Below, in pieces: positions 10,400-21,872 of a stretch of 64,000 bases of DNA. The stretch is taken from NCBI RefSeq assembly GCF_003473485.1, contig NC_053044.1, positions 10,118,501-10,182,500 on the forward strand, read 5' to 3'. This stretch comes from Medicago truncatula (Eukaryota > Streptophyta > Magnoliopsida > Fabales > Fabaceae). The notes beneath the pieces are model-generated. The model searched no databases. It had not been told where the DNA came from and worked only from the letters and a program-made list of their open reading frames with translations. The translations under genes were made by a program, and so were the position numbers. Numbering within the stretch: the stretch's first letter is position 1; every line of letters starts with the position of its first letter.

Positions 10400-11760
10400 A
10401 GCAAACATGCATCGTAATATCCCACTTATCAGTTAGCGATATTTTTTCAGTTGGTTCAGTTTAAGTACGTTTTAAGATGAAGGGTAATTCGATAACTTGG
10501 CCACAAGGGGTATTTAAGAGAATGCTAAAATATGGTTTTTGTCTCTGCAAATATGCATCGTTTTGGTTTTAGTCCCTGTAAAAAAATTTTGTTTTTGAAA
10601 ATCGTCCCTGCAGGGACTATTTTCAAAAACAAAATATTTTGCAGGGATCTTTTTCAAAATCAAAAGATTTTGCAGGGACCATTTTTCTAATAAATGGGTT
10701 CAGTCATCATGTGCCACGTATGCAAATCATCTCAAAAGTGGAGACAGGGACCAAAACCAAAATGAGGCGTATTTGCAGGGACCAAAAACAACAAATTTTT
10801 TTTACAGGGACTAAAACCAAAACGAAGCATATTTGCAGGGAACAAAACCATATTTTAGCCTTAAGAGAAATTGGCCCAAAATATTTTATTATCTCAAGCT
10901 CTTTCTCTCTCTAAGAAAGTTTCGACCCTCTCTCTCCCTTCCTCACCAATTCATCAAAACCTCCTTCCTTTAATGATTTATGATCAAGATTTGGTTCCTA
11001 CATGATCCTATAAGAGATTGGAAACTTGGGGTTAAGCTTGTTTTCCAATTCTTTCACTCACAAGAAGAGATTCAAGGCTAGGGTTTGGTCCTTGGGAAAG
11101 TTGGAAGTTGGAGCATGAGCTTGTGCATGTTATGGTTTCTTCATGATCAAAGAAGCAATAATAAACTTTGCATAGTCCGGGGGCCGGCCGCAGCAGAGCT
11201 GTGGGGCATAGCGGCGCCCTCGCCTGGCGCCATTCAATCTTGTAAACTCATTGACACCGCAATTGGAAAAAGAGATACGAACGGAGAGGGTTTAAGCTTG
11301 ATTTCCACTTCCTTCTTCATGTCATAAGATCAAGAAGCTAGGGTTTGGGTGGCTTGATCTTGGACCTTGAAGCCAACTTCAGAAACATACTAAGTGAGTG
11401 CTTAGATTAGCTTACCTACCTTTGGGTTGTGTGATTCTCATGCATGATTAGCTTGAAGCTATAGGTCATGATTTTACCCCTTTTTATGTTATGCTAAGTA
11501 AATTAACAAATACTTGGAATCTTATGTGTTTACCAGTACTACTATGATTCTTAGGCTTGAAATATGCAATGGGACATTGAATTTGGAGGTTTTTAGACTA
11601 AAATGTTGTTTTTCACGTTCGGCACTTTCATGGCTCGTCGAGCACGCCAAATCTCGCCATGGCGGGAAGTGTGAAACAGAAAGCATGTTTTCGAGCTGGC
11701 AGTGTCGCCAGGGTGAGAAGTATCTAAAATCCATCTAATATTAGAGAAGGATAATACGAA
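10400..11760 (+). mobile_element. LTR/leader relic of a retrotransposon (tentative)
   Basis: This is non-coding sequence with 'agggtttggtcc' and 'ctagggtttgggtgg' phrases and CT-rich tracts, of the kind found in plant retrotransposon leaders. It holds GC-rich palindromic patches in otherwise AT-rich DNA, such as 11213-11231 with GGCGCC at both ends. The foldback element at 10523-10860 is inserted inside it, because the flanks join smoothly across its target duplication. No internal coding domain was seen. The class and boundaries are uncertain. Confidence 0.3.
10523..10860. mobile_element. Foldback MITE with perfect 9-bp target duplication (MULE-like)
   Basis: Flanked by TTAAGAGAA at 10514-10522 and 10861-10869. 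The ends are 'tgctaaaatatggttttt' and 'aaaaccatattttagcc'. Internally it repeats 'gtccctgca(aa)', 'tttggttttagtccctg' and their complements, giving a long hairpin. The family is the same as 17394-17684. A 9-bp duplication with long terminal inverted repeats is typical of Mutator-like elements. There is no coding capacity. Confidence 0.85.
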
Positions 11761-12198
11761 AAACCAGACTCAGCAACAACCTCACAGTGTAGTTTCACAA
11801 CCTAGAAATCCATCTAAAATCAAGCATTCCAATATTAGACTCTGAAGTTGCAGTAGCTCATCATAGTGTGGAAATTGGCATTAACTCTGCTTGGTGACTA
11901 GTACTTCTACCAATCAGTGTAAAAATTATGCATTTGAATATTGTTTGGCATATTACTTAAATTTTGATCAAAGGATGTTTTGAAAACAAAGAAACAAATT
12001 TTTTTTTGCAGGGATGTTTTTAATTTTTTCTTTTTTACAAGGATGAAAATCAAAACGCGCCCAAATTACAGGGACAGAATGCATATTTAAGCCTATATTT
12101 ATTGTTATATCGAAATTAATCATACTTATATTCGGTTACTGTTTGCACTAATTTTAGTTTTAAAACTCCTTTAATTGTTTAAAATGTTTGAAATTTTG

Positions 12199-12283
12199 TC
12201 CTCGTGAGCTTAGTTCAGTTGGTTGGGACAATGTATAAAATATGCAAGGTCCGAGATTCAAACCCCGACCACTAAAAAAAAAA
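12199..12283 (+). mobile_element. tRNA-derived SINE, short and diverged
   Basis: Starts 'tcctcgtgagcttagttcag', with an A-box-like segment, then a B-box-like 'gagattcaaacccc', and ends in an A run. It belongs to the family of 38740-38878 and 30068-30166. The short A-tailed body and the decayed internal promoter argue against a working tRNA gene. Confidence 0.65.
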
Positions 12284-12387
12284 GTTTAGGTTTTGAAATT
12301 CAAGCATACATAATCTGTATATGTTATAAAGAGTAACGTTTGAGAAACAATAAATTTATGGGTAATAATCAATTTTGAGAAAGAAAA

Positions 12388-12520
12388 AAAAAATCGTTGT
12401 GCACATGCTATAATGTAAAATAAGTAAAAAAATCGTTGTGCACATACAATAAGTAATAAAAAAAAAAATCAAAAATCGTTGTCCACATACTATAATAAGA
12501 ATTACAACGATTTTCATTTT
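12388..12520. repeat. Short tandem repeat built on 'aaatcgttgtgcacat'
   Basis: Three direct copies begin near 12391, 12430 and 12473 (the last reads gtccacat), about 40 bp apart and separated by A-rich spacer. An inverted 'acaacgattttcattttt' follows at about 12504. The function is unknown. Confidence 0.6.
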
Positions 12521-12524
12521 TTTT

Positions 12525-13505
12525 ATTTAAGTAACGTGCAAAATAATATTCAAATGTTTAATTTTTATTTAAATGCTATTCTTATTAAGGTGTACTAGTG
12601 TATTTACCTGGCGTTGCCCGAGTTAGACATATTCAAGAAGAGAAAATAATTCTCTATATGATATCTGCAAATAAAATTTATCACAGATTGATATAGGATG
12701 AATATCTTAAGAAATACACACAAATATAATAAAATATATCATATTATAAATACTCGTAAATTTATAGATGCACGTACAGATAAAATTAACTGGGTTTAGT
12801 AAAAATATTAACACATATAGAATAAAATTAACTTTTTTTTTAAGTTTTTAGACTCGCATAAATCCATATTCGTTATTAAATTATTATTATTTTGACAAAA
12901 CAACAACGCCTAGATTATAATAACCAGTTAGATTAATGTTTTTATTAGAAATATGGTGGGTTCCTCCATCTATAACGGCTTAACAACAACTTACATCGAG
13001 TCTTTCTCTTGCCCTTTTTTTGCCTCCTTCCTCTATCGACAATTCTTAACATTTATAATTTAATTTTATTGCACAACATTATCCATTCATAAACTTGTTT
13101 CTGTTGCTAAGTGATTGAAGAAAGATTAAACCTCATAATGATTTAGTGGAGGGGGAAACATATGATATACGTGTAGCAGTTAGCATAAAAAATAAGAGTT
13201 CTGGCATAATACGCTCCCTATATATATAACATATTCAGTTAATAATGCATGTTTCAAGATTTGAAGCAACCATCAAGACATATGTGTAGCAGTGAACATA
13301 CATTATATCTAAACCGTATCTCCAATCTTAGAAATTCAAGCCACAATAACATATGACATGGCTATTTCTCAAGTTGTAGATTTCATCGACAATGATTTAA
13401 AATTGATCCGTGAAATCGGCAATAAGAAGAACAAGCATAGAATAAATAACATTAATAAAAGTAACAACATGGAAAATAGTTATCCTAATAAATCAAGTAA
13501 AATTC
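12525..13505. other. AT-rich intergenic DNA with a possible F-box 3'-flank remnant
   Basis: I see no gene. The stretch from about 13240 to 13490 shares phrases with the 3' flanks of the FBA genes ('agatttgaa', 'agaacaagcatagaataaataacat'; compare about 605-640). It may mark where an FBA gene once ended. Confidence 0.35.
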
Positions 13506-14493
13506 TGTCATTAATCCTTTTGTAAACTTTAAGTTAAAAAAATATGTTAAAACTAACGGTGTACCACATGGACTAGTTATTTCATGTCACGTGGCACACT
13601 ACAAGACAATTTTCAGAATTAAAGAAAATGAAAAAAAATTATTGATTTTTAATTAGATTTTATATTACTATTATTATTTAATTAGATATAACAAATTAAG
13701 AAGAAAATATATAGAAAGAAAGAAATGAAACGCAGAAACTTTTAGAAAGGGGAAAACACAGCTCACAACGAAGACAACATCTTCCAACGGAAAACACAGC
13801 TCACAGTGAACATAAATTCAATGAAAACACGACTAGAAACTAAAACGAGAATGCGAAATCGAACTAATAAATTGTAATCGATTACGTGCTGAAAACAAGC
13901 ATTTTCTGTAAAAATTGATTGCATAAATGATGATGGAGGTCGAAATCTAATTGATGTATGGAGTCGAAATCGAAACTGAAACATAAGGGAAGGCAACGAA
14001 TCGAATTGGAGCAAGTTGAAACCTACAAGCCATTTTCTCCCTTTTCTCAAACAGGGGCGGAGCCACCCCCAGCTAGCCTGGGCACTAGCCCAAGCTCAGC
14101 TCCTATTTTCTTTGTAGTAATCCCAGCCATTACTAGAACTTTTGGCTTTTCCTGCGGATTTTTATGTAAATTCTGCAGGAAACACATTTCCTGCAGATTT
14201 TGCTTAGGATTTCCTGCCGATTCCGCAGGAAATATGAAATTATTCGTAGGAAGGAAGTAACATTTTACGATTTTTTTTTTTTGCCCAGACTCTATAATTT
14301 CTTCCTCCGCCACTGTTCTAAAAGCTACTGACTTTCTGCGTTTCATTTCTTCTTTTTTCTAATAGCAATTATTTTATTTTATTTATTTTAATTGTAGTGT
14401 GCCACGTGGCGTGAAATAATTGGTCCACGTGGCACACAGATAGTTTTAACAGTTTTTTTTTTTAACTTGAAGTTTACAGAAGGACTAATGACA
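13506..14493. mobile_element. Foldback DNA element with about 105-bp inverted repeats (copy 1)
   Basis: The left arm (13506-13612) starts 'tgtcattaatccttttgtaa' and runs into 'catgtcacgtggcacac'. The right arm (14393-14493) is its imperfect complement and ends 'ggactaatgaca'. The core is about 700 bp and has no supported gene. A 264-bp hAT-like MITE is inserted in it. Copy 2 at 19419-20135 lacks the outer end of the left arm. The superfamily was not determined because I saw no clean target duplication. Confidence 0.55.
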
Positions 14494-15300
14494 AAATAAC
14501 TTGCGTTGAGCATCTCTAAACACTAATTGTTATAGTATTAAATTTTGGGCAACTAATAAAAAGAAACACCAAAAACTTAAATAGAATTATCATTTACTAA
14601 GTGTCAAATAGATTTAAGTATATTGGTTGTTGTTGCATCAAGAAAAAAAAAGTGTATTCCTTAAATAAAACAAGAAAAAAAGTGTATTGGTCATTATTTA
14701 GCTAAATAATTTAGACTGCATATGGATCAAAGAGACTCCACCTCATATTTCTACAGTCTTGACATTTGATTTATTAATGCCAGACTTTTTCTAATGAAAT
14801 TATCTTTGACGTAAAAAAAACAAGAGTCGTGATGTCGTGAGACGTTTTTAATAAATAGGCAAAATAAGGAAAAATTGAATTTAGAATAGGTTGCAAATTT
14901 TTTTTTTTTTATTTGTCCAATAATAAAAAAATTATATGTTAATAAGAACAAAATTATCCAATCATTTAGGCACTAATTATATGTTAATAAGATTCTTTCA
15001 AGGATGATTTTTTTGAGGGGTTCATTCAAGGATGTTAGGCACTAATTCAGATACACAGAAATTTTTTGTGCTGCATCATGATGCAATACTCATATCCAAT
15101 CATCAGACTTATTGTTACCAAAATCCTGCAGAAAAAACAACACTTCACAACAGAAACTACAACAAGAGCAAGCTGAAAACAACTATGCGGTCGCCCCCCA
15201 CCACCTCAGCGGATCCAAACAACGTGAACACCAGAACAACTATTACTAAGATGCCAACAGAATAAACAGAAACAAACTCTTAGATAAACGTGTTGACGGA
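13530..15300. repeat. Segmental duplication block A, copy 1
   Basis: This is co-linear with 19425-20735 at high identity by eye, from 'ctttaagttaaaaaa' through 'gtgttgacggagcaa'. The differences are a MITE at 14052-14315 present only here, and about 200 bp around 14930-15130 missing from copy 2. Block A is followed directly by block B here. In copy 2, about 2.5 kb containing an F-box gene lies between A and B. Confidence 0.8.
14052..14315. mobile_element. hAT-like MITE, 264 bp, with an empty site in the paralogous copy
   Basis: The ends are CAGGGGCGGAGCC and, on the other strand, CAGTGGCGGAGGA, a classical hAT-type terminal inverted repeat. The 8-bp flanks are TTCTCAAA (14044-14051) and TTCTAAAA (14316-14323), a target duplication with one mismatch. 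The duplicated block at 19940-19975 reads 'ttctcaaagctactg' uninterrupted, which is the pre-insertion site. There is no transposase. Confidence 0.9.
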
Positions 15301-15311
15301 GCAATATATTC

Positions 15312-16250
15312 TACTAGTAAAATTAATAATGTTTCTTTTGTTTTGAAGAATTTAAAATGGAATATATTATCAACGAAAAGTGTCTCTCCTAGCACAAGGT
15401 ACTTAGGAAGAAACAACAAGGTCCAAACAATATTTAGAAAAAGAAAACAAAAGAAATAAAGCAGATATAACTATTAGTCTATGTCCAGCTCGGTGAACGA
15501 ACTAAGCAACCAACCATGAAGATTGAAGGAAAGAATTGTAAACTTTGCCTTCAACCACATAAACGTGAGGGACTTAATGTTGTCAAACACCTGAATTACC
15601 GAACATGTTTTGTCTGTAAAAAGTCTATTATTTCTTTCTTTTCAGATGAAATTTAAACTATGTCTATTGAGATATCAAACTCTTACCATTGAATTGCCAC
15701 ATCATGGATGCATATTTCACTATGTAGGTGCATGTAAGCGGAAAAATTTTGTTTTTTAAAAAAAGAAAAAGAGCAATTATGAAAGAAAAAAAAAGTTATG
15801 CATTTTAGCATATTCTTCAATTTGGGTTTTCCGGTTTGAATCCTGGACCCCACGGAAAAAAAATAGTATATATGTTGATTGAATTTCAAATAGTATATGT
15901 GTTTTTGATAAACCCAACGTCTCACAAAAAAAAAAAAAATTTCACCACAATTTCAAATCAATTCAATTTTTAAAGATGTTTTTGATAACTTATTTAAAGC
16001 TAAAATGTTACCTTTTTTTGTCTAGTTTTTTTTTTTTTTTTTAAAAAGTCATACAACAAAATATAGAATGCTACAATGCAATGAATATAGATCATACTAA
16101 ATTAACGGATTTAAATAAATGCATTGATGTGAATATTATAAGTTATAACACACTATCATTTACATGGAAATTAATTATATGTGTTTTAATTCAAATAAAT
16201 GACTCCTTGGGAAGAAAAAAAATCAAATAAATGACAAAGGTTCGGCCTAC
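15312..16250. repeat. Segmental duplication block B, copy 1
   Basis: This is co-linear with 23274-24345, from 'actagtaaaattaataatg' to 'gcctacataaagaaa'. Copy 2 carries an additional SINE (23725-23850). Block B contains a LINE 3' fragment and AT-rich DNA, and no host gene. Confidence 0.8.
15350..15640 (-). pseudogene. LINE 3'-end fragment (zf-RVT tail)
   Basis: The minus strand reads RNNRLFTDKTCSVIQVFDNIKS followed by FMWLKAKF and HGWLLSSF. This is the C-terminal tail of a plant LINE ORF2, followed by its 3' untranslated part. It is duplicated at 23330-23600 as part of block B and related to 3340-3740. No RT catalytic motif is present. Confidence 0.6.
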
Positions 16251-16263
16251 ATAAAGAAACAAC

Positions 16264-17135
16264 AACTCTATTCATTCAAGATGGTGGAGTCTAAATCAAT
16301 CTCGGAGAAATGGGCGGAATTTAAAAAAATTCTTGATGATTTGGCCAACATTGAAGTCAATGTGGAAGATGAGGATAAGGCTTTGTTGTTACTTTGTTTA
16401 TTACCAAAGTCTTTTAAGCATTTCAAGGATACCATCCTTTATGGTAAGGAGGGCACCACTACTTTGGAGGAGGTCCAAGCGGCTTTGAGAACCAAGGAAT
16501 TGACCAAGTTCAAGGACTTGAAGGTTGATGAAGGTGGTGAGGCTTGAATATGTTGCAAGAGGGAGGAGTGAGCATAGAGGAAAAGGCAAAGGGAAATCAA
16601 GGTCCTAGTCTAGGTCCAAGGGCTTTGACAAATCAAAGTATAAATGCTTTCTTTGTCATAAGCAAGGTCACTTCAAGAAGGATTTTCCGGATAGAGAGGG
16701 CAATGGTTGTCCTTCCGTTCAAGTTGCGGAGGCGTCAAATGAAGATGGTTATGAGAGTGCGGGTGCACTAGTGGTCACAAGTTGGGAACCGGAGAAGAGT
16801 TGGGTTTTGGACTCGGGATGCTCTTATCATATGTGTCCTAGAAAGGAATATTTTGAGACTTTGGCTCTAAGAGAAGGAGAAGTTGTTCGACTCAGAAATA
16901 ACAAAGCGTGCAAAGTCCAAAGCATGGACAATATTCGTCTATAGATGTTTGATGGCCGTGAATTCCTTTTAAAGGATGTGAGGTTTGCTCCCAAACTTAA
17001 GCGAAATTTAATTTCCCTAAGCATGTTTGATAGTCTAGGTTATTGCACTAGAATTGAGCATGGGGTTTGTAAAATTTCACATGGTGCATTGATTATGGTT
17101 AAATGGTCTAAAATGAATGGTTTATACATTGAGTT
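16264..17135 (+). pseudogene. Ty1/copia gag-protease fragment
   Basis: This is the middle of a copia polyprotein. The gag part reads SISEKWAEFKKILDDLANIEV and LYGKEGTTTLEEVQAALRTKEL and closely matches the gag fragment of the 48384-50462 element. A frame break near 16544 follows. Next comes a zinc knuckle, CFLCHKQGHFKKDF, in which the last Cys of CX2CX4HX4C is replaced by Phe, and then a protease segment WVLDSGCSYHMCP with its D-S-G. A stop lies near 16942, followed by FDGREFLLKDVRFAPKLKRNLIS. Integrase, RT and RNase H are missing, and no LTR is attached. It abuts the end of duplication block B (16250). The sequence after 17140 (TTT/CTG-rich, ending in an A run near 17318) resembles a LINE 3' tail. 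Confidence 0.8.
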
Positions 17136-17393
17136 ATTGTTGTTTTTTTCCCTGTTTCCTTTGCTTCATTTCTGTTTCGGTGCTTGAGTTATTGGCGGTA
17201 GGCTATGTTCAGATAATAGTGATGTCGCTTATATACTGCATTGTCTAGGTCTGTGATGGTTTCCATTGCGCGTCTTGTGCGAGAAACACGTTTTATTAAA
17301 TACATGTTGTTTATAACAAAAAAAAACTAAAAAAGTGACCTGCATTTCAAAAGAATCCAGCTTAAATCTAAACCTCCCATGGAGTATAATATA

Positions 17394-17684
17394 GGCTAAA
17401 ATATGGTTTTGATCCCTGCAAATATGCCTCGTTTTGGTTTTAGTCCCTATAAAAAAAAATTGTTGTTTTTGGTCCCTGCAAATATGTCTTATTTTGGTTT
17501 TGGTCCCTGACTCCACTTTTGTGATGATTTGCACACGTGTCACATGATGACTGAACTCATTTATTAGAGAAATAGTCCCTGCAAAATCTTTTGATTTTGC
17601 AGGGACCAAAAACAACAAATTTCTTTTACAGAGAATAAAACCAAAATGAGGCATATTTGCAGGGACCAAAACCATATTTTAGCC
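17394..17684. mobile_element. Foldback MITE with perfect 9-bp target duplication (MULE-like)
   Basis: Flanked by TATAATATA at 17385-17393 and 17685-17693. The terminal inverted repeats start 'ggctaaaatatggtttt' and end with the complement. The arms repeat 'ccctgcaaatatg' and 'ttttggtttt', and the whole 291 bp folds back. The family is the same as 10523-10860. The open frame across it is a repeat artefact. Confidence 0.88.
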
Positions 17685-17699
17685 TATAATATATTGAGG

Positions 17700-18210
17700 A
17701 CTATAAATATAACTCCAAATAGGAGGGTTATAATTCTGCAACTATTTTCGTTCAAAAATAAATAAAATTCTGCAACTATTTTAACCAACAATTTACCACT
17801 TTAGAGATGTATTTGCCAATTCGCTAAATTAAGAGAATAATTTGACCGACAATTACTGTTTTGAGGGACCAATTTTTCTATTTAATCCCAAAAAGGGCGA
17901 TCTTATTAAAGTCAGTGGATCCATAAGTTAATCCCATTGTCCATAGTTGATCACCTTTTTAATTACGTTTCTGTTAATAACATATACTTCTCATTTTTAT
18001 TTTTCAACTTTTTAACTTTGTAAGGAACATTCTGGTTTATGAGAGGTCTCTCGCACGAAGGCAGCATCGAACATTAATTTTAGAACTTCTCACAATTTTG
18101 TTAGTTAATAAGATCCGCATTATTCCTAATTTGGAAGTTCTAAGGTGAGCAATTGCAATTGAAAACACCTGAGAAAATTTATTTGTTTTCATTGAGAATG
18201 AACATGTTTA
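17700..18210. other. Intergenic DNA, no feature recognised
   Basis: AT-rich sequence without a supported coding region or obvious repeat, lying between the foldback element and the copia-type LTR relic. Confidence 0.5.
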
Positions 18211-18211
18211 C

Positions 18212-18960
18212 TGTTGCGAATTCGATGAAAAATCACACCAATAACAACTTGATGTGTGGAGCAAGGAATAATCAAGTAACCAAACCAAAGTGTATGAAAC
18301 AATTATAATCACAGGCCAAAAATAGAAAACAACAGCGAGAGAAAAGAAGAAGAGAGAACACAAAAGAATTTGTTGACCTAGTTCGGTCTAAATTGACCTA
18401 GTCTGGGGGAGAGAGCAGCCCTCCGATCCACTATATGATGAGTAACGTTACAAAAGAGAAATCAATGGGTTACAAGAATAAGTCTCCCGCCTAATTCTAC
18501 CCAAAGTCTCAACCTCTTTCCGTAACCAAGAGACTCAATCCTAATAGTGTTTCCCAAGGTGAATCAACCCTCAAAACCTAGTGTTTCTTTCAAAGAGACA
18601 AACTCTATACAAATCCTAGTTTTGTTGTTGCCTTTCTAAACCTTGTTTCAGCCCCCTCTATCTCTCTCTCAGAGTTTTCTCTAATACAAGGTCTATATTT
18701 ATAGTGAAAGTAATCCCTTAAAAAACTAAAACAAATCTTCAATAAAAATATGTTTTATTTTTATCTTCAATCGCACCATCGTGCCACGATGCGATTCAGT
18801 CGTGGCACGATTTTTTCCAGTGATTGCTCCAGAATTTTGCTTCAACAATCGTGGCACGAAACTTCTCCATCGTAGCACGATTCTCCAGAATTCTGATTTT
18901 AAGTTAACTCTCACATTTACAAAATATTTAACGAAAGATAACACAAGATTGCAATGCAAC
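18212..18960 (-). mobile_element. Solo LTR of a copia element (tentative boundaries)
   Basis: It starts 'tgttgcgaattcgatgaaaa' and shares the layout of the LTR at 49686-50462: 'aatcacaccaataaca', 'gatgtgtggagcaa', 'gttcggtctaaattgaccta', 'gagagcagccctccgatcca', then repeated 'tcgtggcacga' palindromes near 18780-18885. No internal region or partner LTR is adjacent. The orientation is inferred from the related element. The right boundary is uncertain. Confidence 0.55.
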
Positions 18961-18964
18961 CATC

Positions 18965-19420
18965 ATGAGTGACTAGTATTCAGGACAATCAATAATGGTG
19001 CTTGTCAAATGATGTTGAGCAGAGTGTTACCAATCTTAAATAGACTCTTGCGTTAATGAATTAATCTATTTTACACTAAAAGTTGATTTTAGAGTATCTT
19101 ACACGCATCACGAGTCATTCAAAAATTCAAATCATTTACCCTTGGATTTTCAAGCAACCAACAAAAATTATAATAAATAGAATTTGACATTAGTTTCACA
19201 AATACTAACTTGAACAGGTAGGTTCCAATAAATTTTCCAAAGGTGACACAAAGACTAATACTAACAATATCAACCGAGTCTTATCCCATTAAGTGGAGTC
19301 GTTACATGAATTAAATGACAACGCCATAGTGTTCTATCAACAAACAAGATAATTGAGAAACATACCTTGTTGGATCTAAGGCATCAACGTATACTAAAAA
19401 AAGATAACTGAGAAACATAC
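18965..19420. other. Intergenic DNA before duplication block A copy 2
   Basis: I see no gene or RNA. Phrases such as 'caacaaacaagataattgag' and 'ccttgttggatctaaggcatc' are not recognisable. Confidence 0.45.
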
Positions 19421-19424
19421 TTTA

Positions 19425-20735
19425 AGTTAAAAAAAGATGTTAAAACTAACGGTGTACCATGTGGACCAGTTATTTCATGTCACGTGGCACACTACAAGAC
19501 AATTTTCAGAATTAAGAAAAATGAAATAAAATTATTGATTTTTAATTTGATTTTATATTACTATTAATATTTAATTAGATATAACAAATTAAGAAGAAAA
19601 TATATAGAAAGAAAGAAATGAAACGCAAAAACTTTTAGAAAGGGGAAAATGTATTTTATGGTTTCAATTTGAACCAGCTCACAACGAAGACAACATCTTC
19701 CAACGGAAAACACAACTCATAGTGAACAGAAATTCAACGAAAACACGACCATAAACTAAAACGAGAATGCGAAATCGAACTGATAAATTGTAATCGATTA
19801 CGTGCTGAAAACTGGCATTTTTTGTAAAAATTAATTGCATAAATGATGATGGAGGTCGAAATCTAATTGATGTATGGAGTCGAAATCGAAACTGAAACAT
19901 AAGGCAAGGCAACGAATCGAATTGGAGCAAGTTGAAACCTACAAGCCATTTTCCCCCTTTTCTCAAAGCTACTGACTTTCTGCTTTTCATTTCTTCTTTT
20001 TTCTAATAGCAATTATTTTATTTCATTTATTTTAATTGTAGTGAGCCACGTAGCGTGAAATAATTGGTCCATGTGGCACACAGTTATTTTTAACGGTTTT
20101 TTTAACTTGAAATTAACAGAAGGACTAATGACAAAATAACTTGTGTTGAGCTTCTCTAAACACTAATTGTTATAGTATTAAATTTTGGGTACCTAATAAA
20201 ATGAAACACCAAAAACTTAAATAGTATTATCATTTACTAAGTGTCAAATATATTTAAGTATATTGGTTGTTGTTGCATCAAGAAAAAAAAATGTATTCCT
20301 TAAAAAAAAAAAACAAAAGAAAAAAAGTGTATAGGTCATTATTTAGCTAAATAATTTAGATTGCATATGGATCAAAGAGACTCCACCTCGTATTTCTACA
20401 ATCTTGACATTTGATTTATTAATGCCAGACTTTTTCTAATGAAATTATCTTTGACGTAAAAAAACGAGAGTCATGATGTCCTGAGACGTTTTTAATAAAT
20501 AGGCAAAATATGGAAAAATTAAATTTAGAATAGATTGCAAAAAAATTATGTTTGATTTGTCCAACAACAGAAACTACAACAACAAGAGCAAGCTGAAAAC
20601 AACTATGCGCTCGTCCCCCACCACCTCAGCGGATCCAAACAACATGAACACCAGAAGAACTATTACTAAGATGCCAATAGAAAAAACAGAAACAAAACTC
20701 TTAGATAAACGTGTTGATGGAGCAAAATGCAGCAG
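19425..20735. repeat. Segmental duplication block A, copy 2
   Basis: This matches 13530-15300 in order and orientation, including the core and right arm of the foldback element. It lacks the hAT-like MITE and about 200 bp near its 3' part. The outer part of the left arm of the foldback is missing, so the duplication or a later deletion cut that element. Confidence 0.8.
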
Positions 20736-21870
20736 CGAGCATGAATACAACATATTCTGCTCAAAACAGTCCCAGTGCCTACCGATAGCAATCCGACCGC
20801 TACCTCGTCAATCTAAAATCCCAGGGCCGAAACAAACCAGAGGGTTCAACAACCACTATATATCTAAAAGAATAATTGAACTCTTTTACCTTATCCTTAA
20901 CAATTCTTCAGGACAATATAAATTTGATCAAGAGTCATCATGTGAGGGGTAACCTTGGCGCAACTTGTAAAGTTGTTGTCATGTGACTGAAAGGTCATCG
21001 GTTCAAGTCCTGGAAACAGCCTCTTGCGTAAAAAACAGGGTAAGGCTGCGTAGAATACACCAATAATGTTGGGACCCCTTCCCAGACCCCGCATATGCGG
21101 GAGCTTTAGTAATAATAAAATTGTCAGGGATGAGTTTCACTAAATGACTGTCTTAAGTTATCAACTTGAACATGGGTATTGAATCGACTTACCAAATTCT
21201 CTAATTTATTCTTGCAACTTAGAATAGATTGCAAAATCTTTAGAATGATTTGTCGAATAATAAAAAAAAAATGTTAATAAGACAAAAAAATCAACTCATA
21301 CAAGTGGGAAATAAACATGCAGTTTGAAATGTTATGTTGGAAGTCTATAAATAGATACAATTATTAAAGAAAATTTTACAATAAAGACATGTGCTATATA
21401 GAGAAAACCTTACATCTCTATTGGCACTGATCAAGGATATTCAACATGAGGTTTTTCAATTTTCTAACATACGTTTAATTAAATAAGTAAAGATGGATAA
21501 AGAATAAATATATTTTTTATGTTTATGACAAGGTCTTGCAGATGAAAAGAAGCCAAATCTCCTTCATTGAGCCGCTCAATTGATTTATGTAAACTCTTAA
21601 ATGGCTAAATTATTGTTTTCATTAGAGATCATCTGTCTGAGGCAAATATGGCCAATTTGAGTTGCGTAATTCACTTTAAATAAGACATTCCAATTTTAAG
21701 GTGATATGCACTACATATGTGCTAAAATTGAATATTCAATATTCTTGAAAAGAATGGCATCACAATAGTATTATATAACAATGATCCAACAAGTCACCAA
21801 TTATTATAACAAGCAGAAATTAATAATACAAATAGAAACTAACAATATATATGTAGCACTTGAATCTCAT
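20736..21870. other. Intergenic DNA between block A copy 2 and the F-box gene
   Basis: This contains an Au SINE (20945-21108) and, around 21225-21290, a short stretch resembling 14880-14950 of copy 1. The last 150 bp resemble the 3' flank of the FBA gene at 8150. No coding region is supported. Confidence 0.5.
20945..21108 (+). mobile_element. Au SINE
   Basis: Recognised from its body: 'ggggtaaccttggcgcaact', 'catgtgactgaaaggtca', 'ggttcaagtcctggaaacag' (B box), 'gggtaaggctgcgtagaata', and the GC-rich tail ending 'gcgggagctttagt'. Au is a tRNA-derived SINE widespread in grasses, Solanaceae and legumes. The 3' end just after 'gctttagt' is replaced by AT-rich sequence, so the tail is incomplete. 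Confidence 0.88.
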
Positions 21871-21872
21871 GC

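Noticed and set aside
11170-11235. Vector or adaptor contamination suggested by GGCCGGCC and GGCGCC sites
   Set aside because: The patch grades into plant-like leader sequence on both sides, and no known vector stretch is recognised. A repeat origin is simpler.
12000-12105. Half of a foldback element ('ttgcagggatg', 'acagggacagaatgcatatt')
   Set aside because: It resembles the ends of the 10523 family, but there is no partner arm and no target duplication. Too weak to call.
13763-14050. Conserved open frame in both copies of the foldback element (also 19679-19990)
   Set aside because: Conservation is explained by the segmental duplication. The composition and lack of domains argue against a gene.
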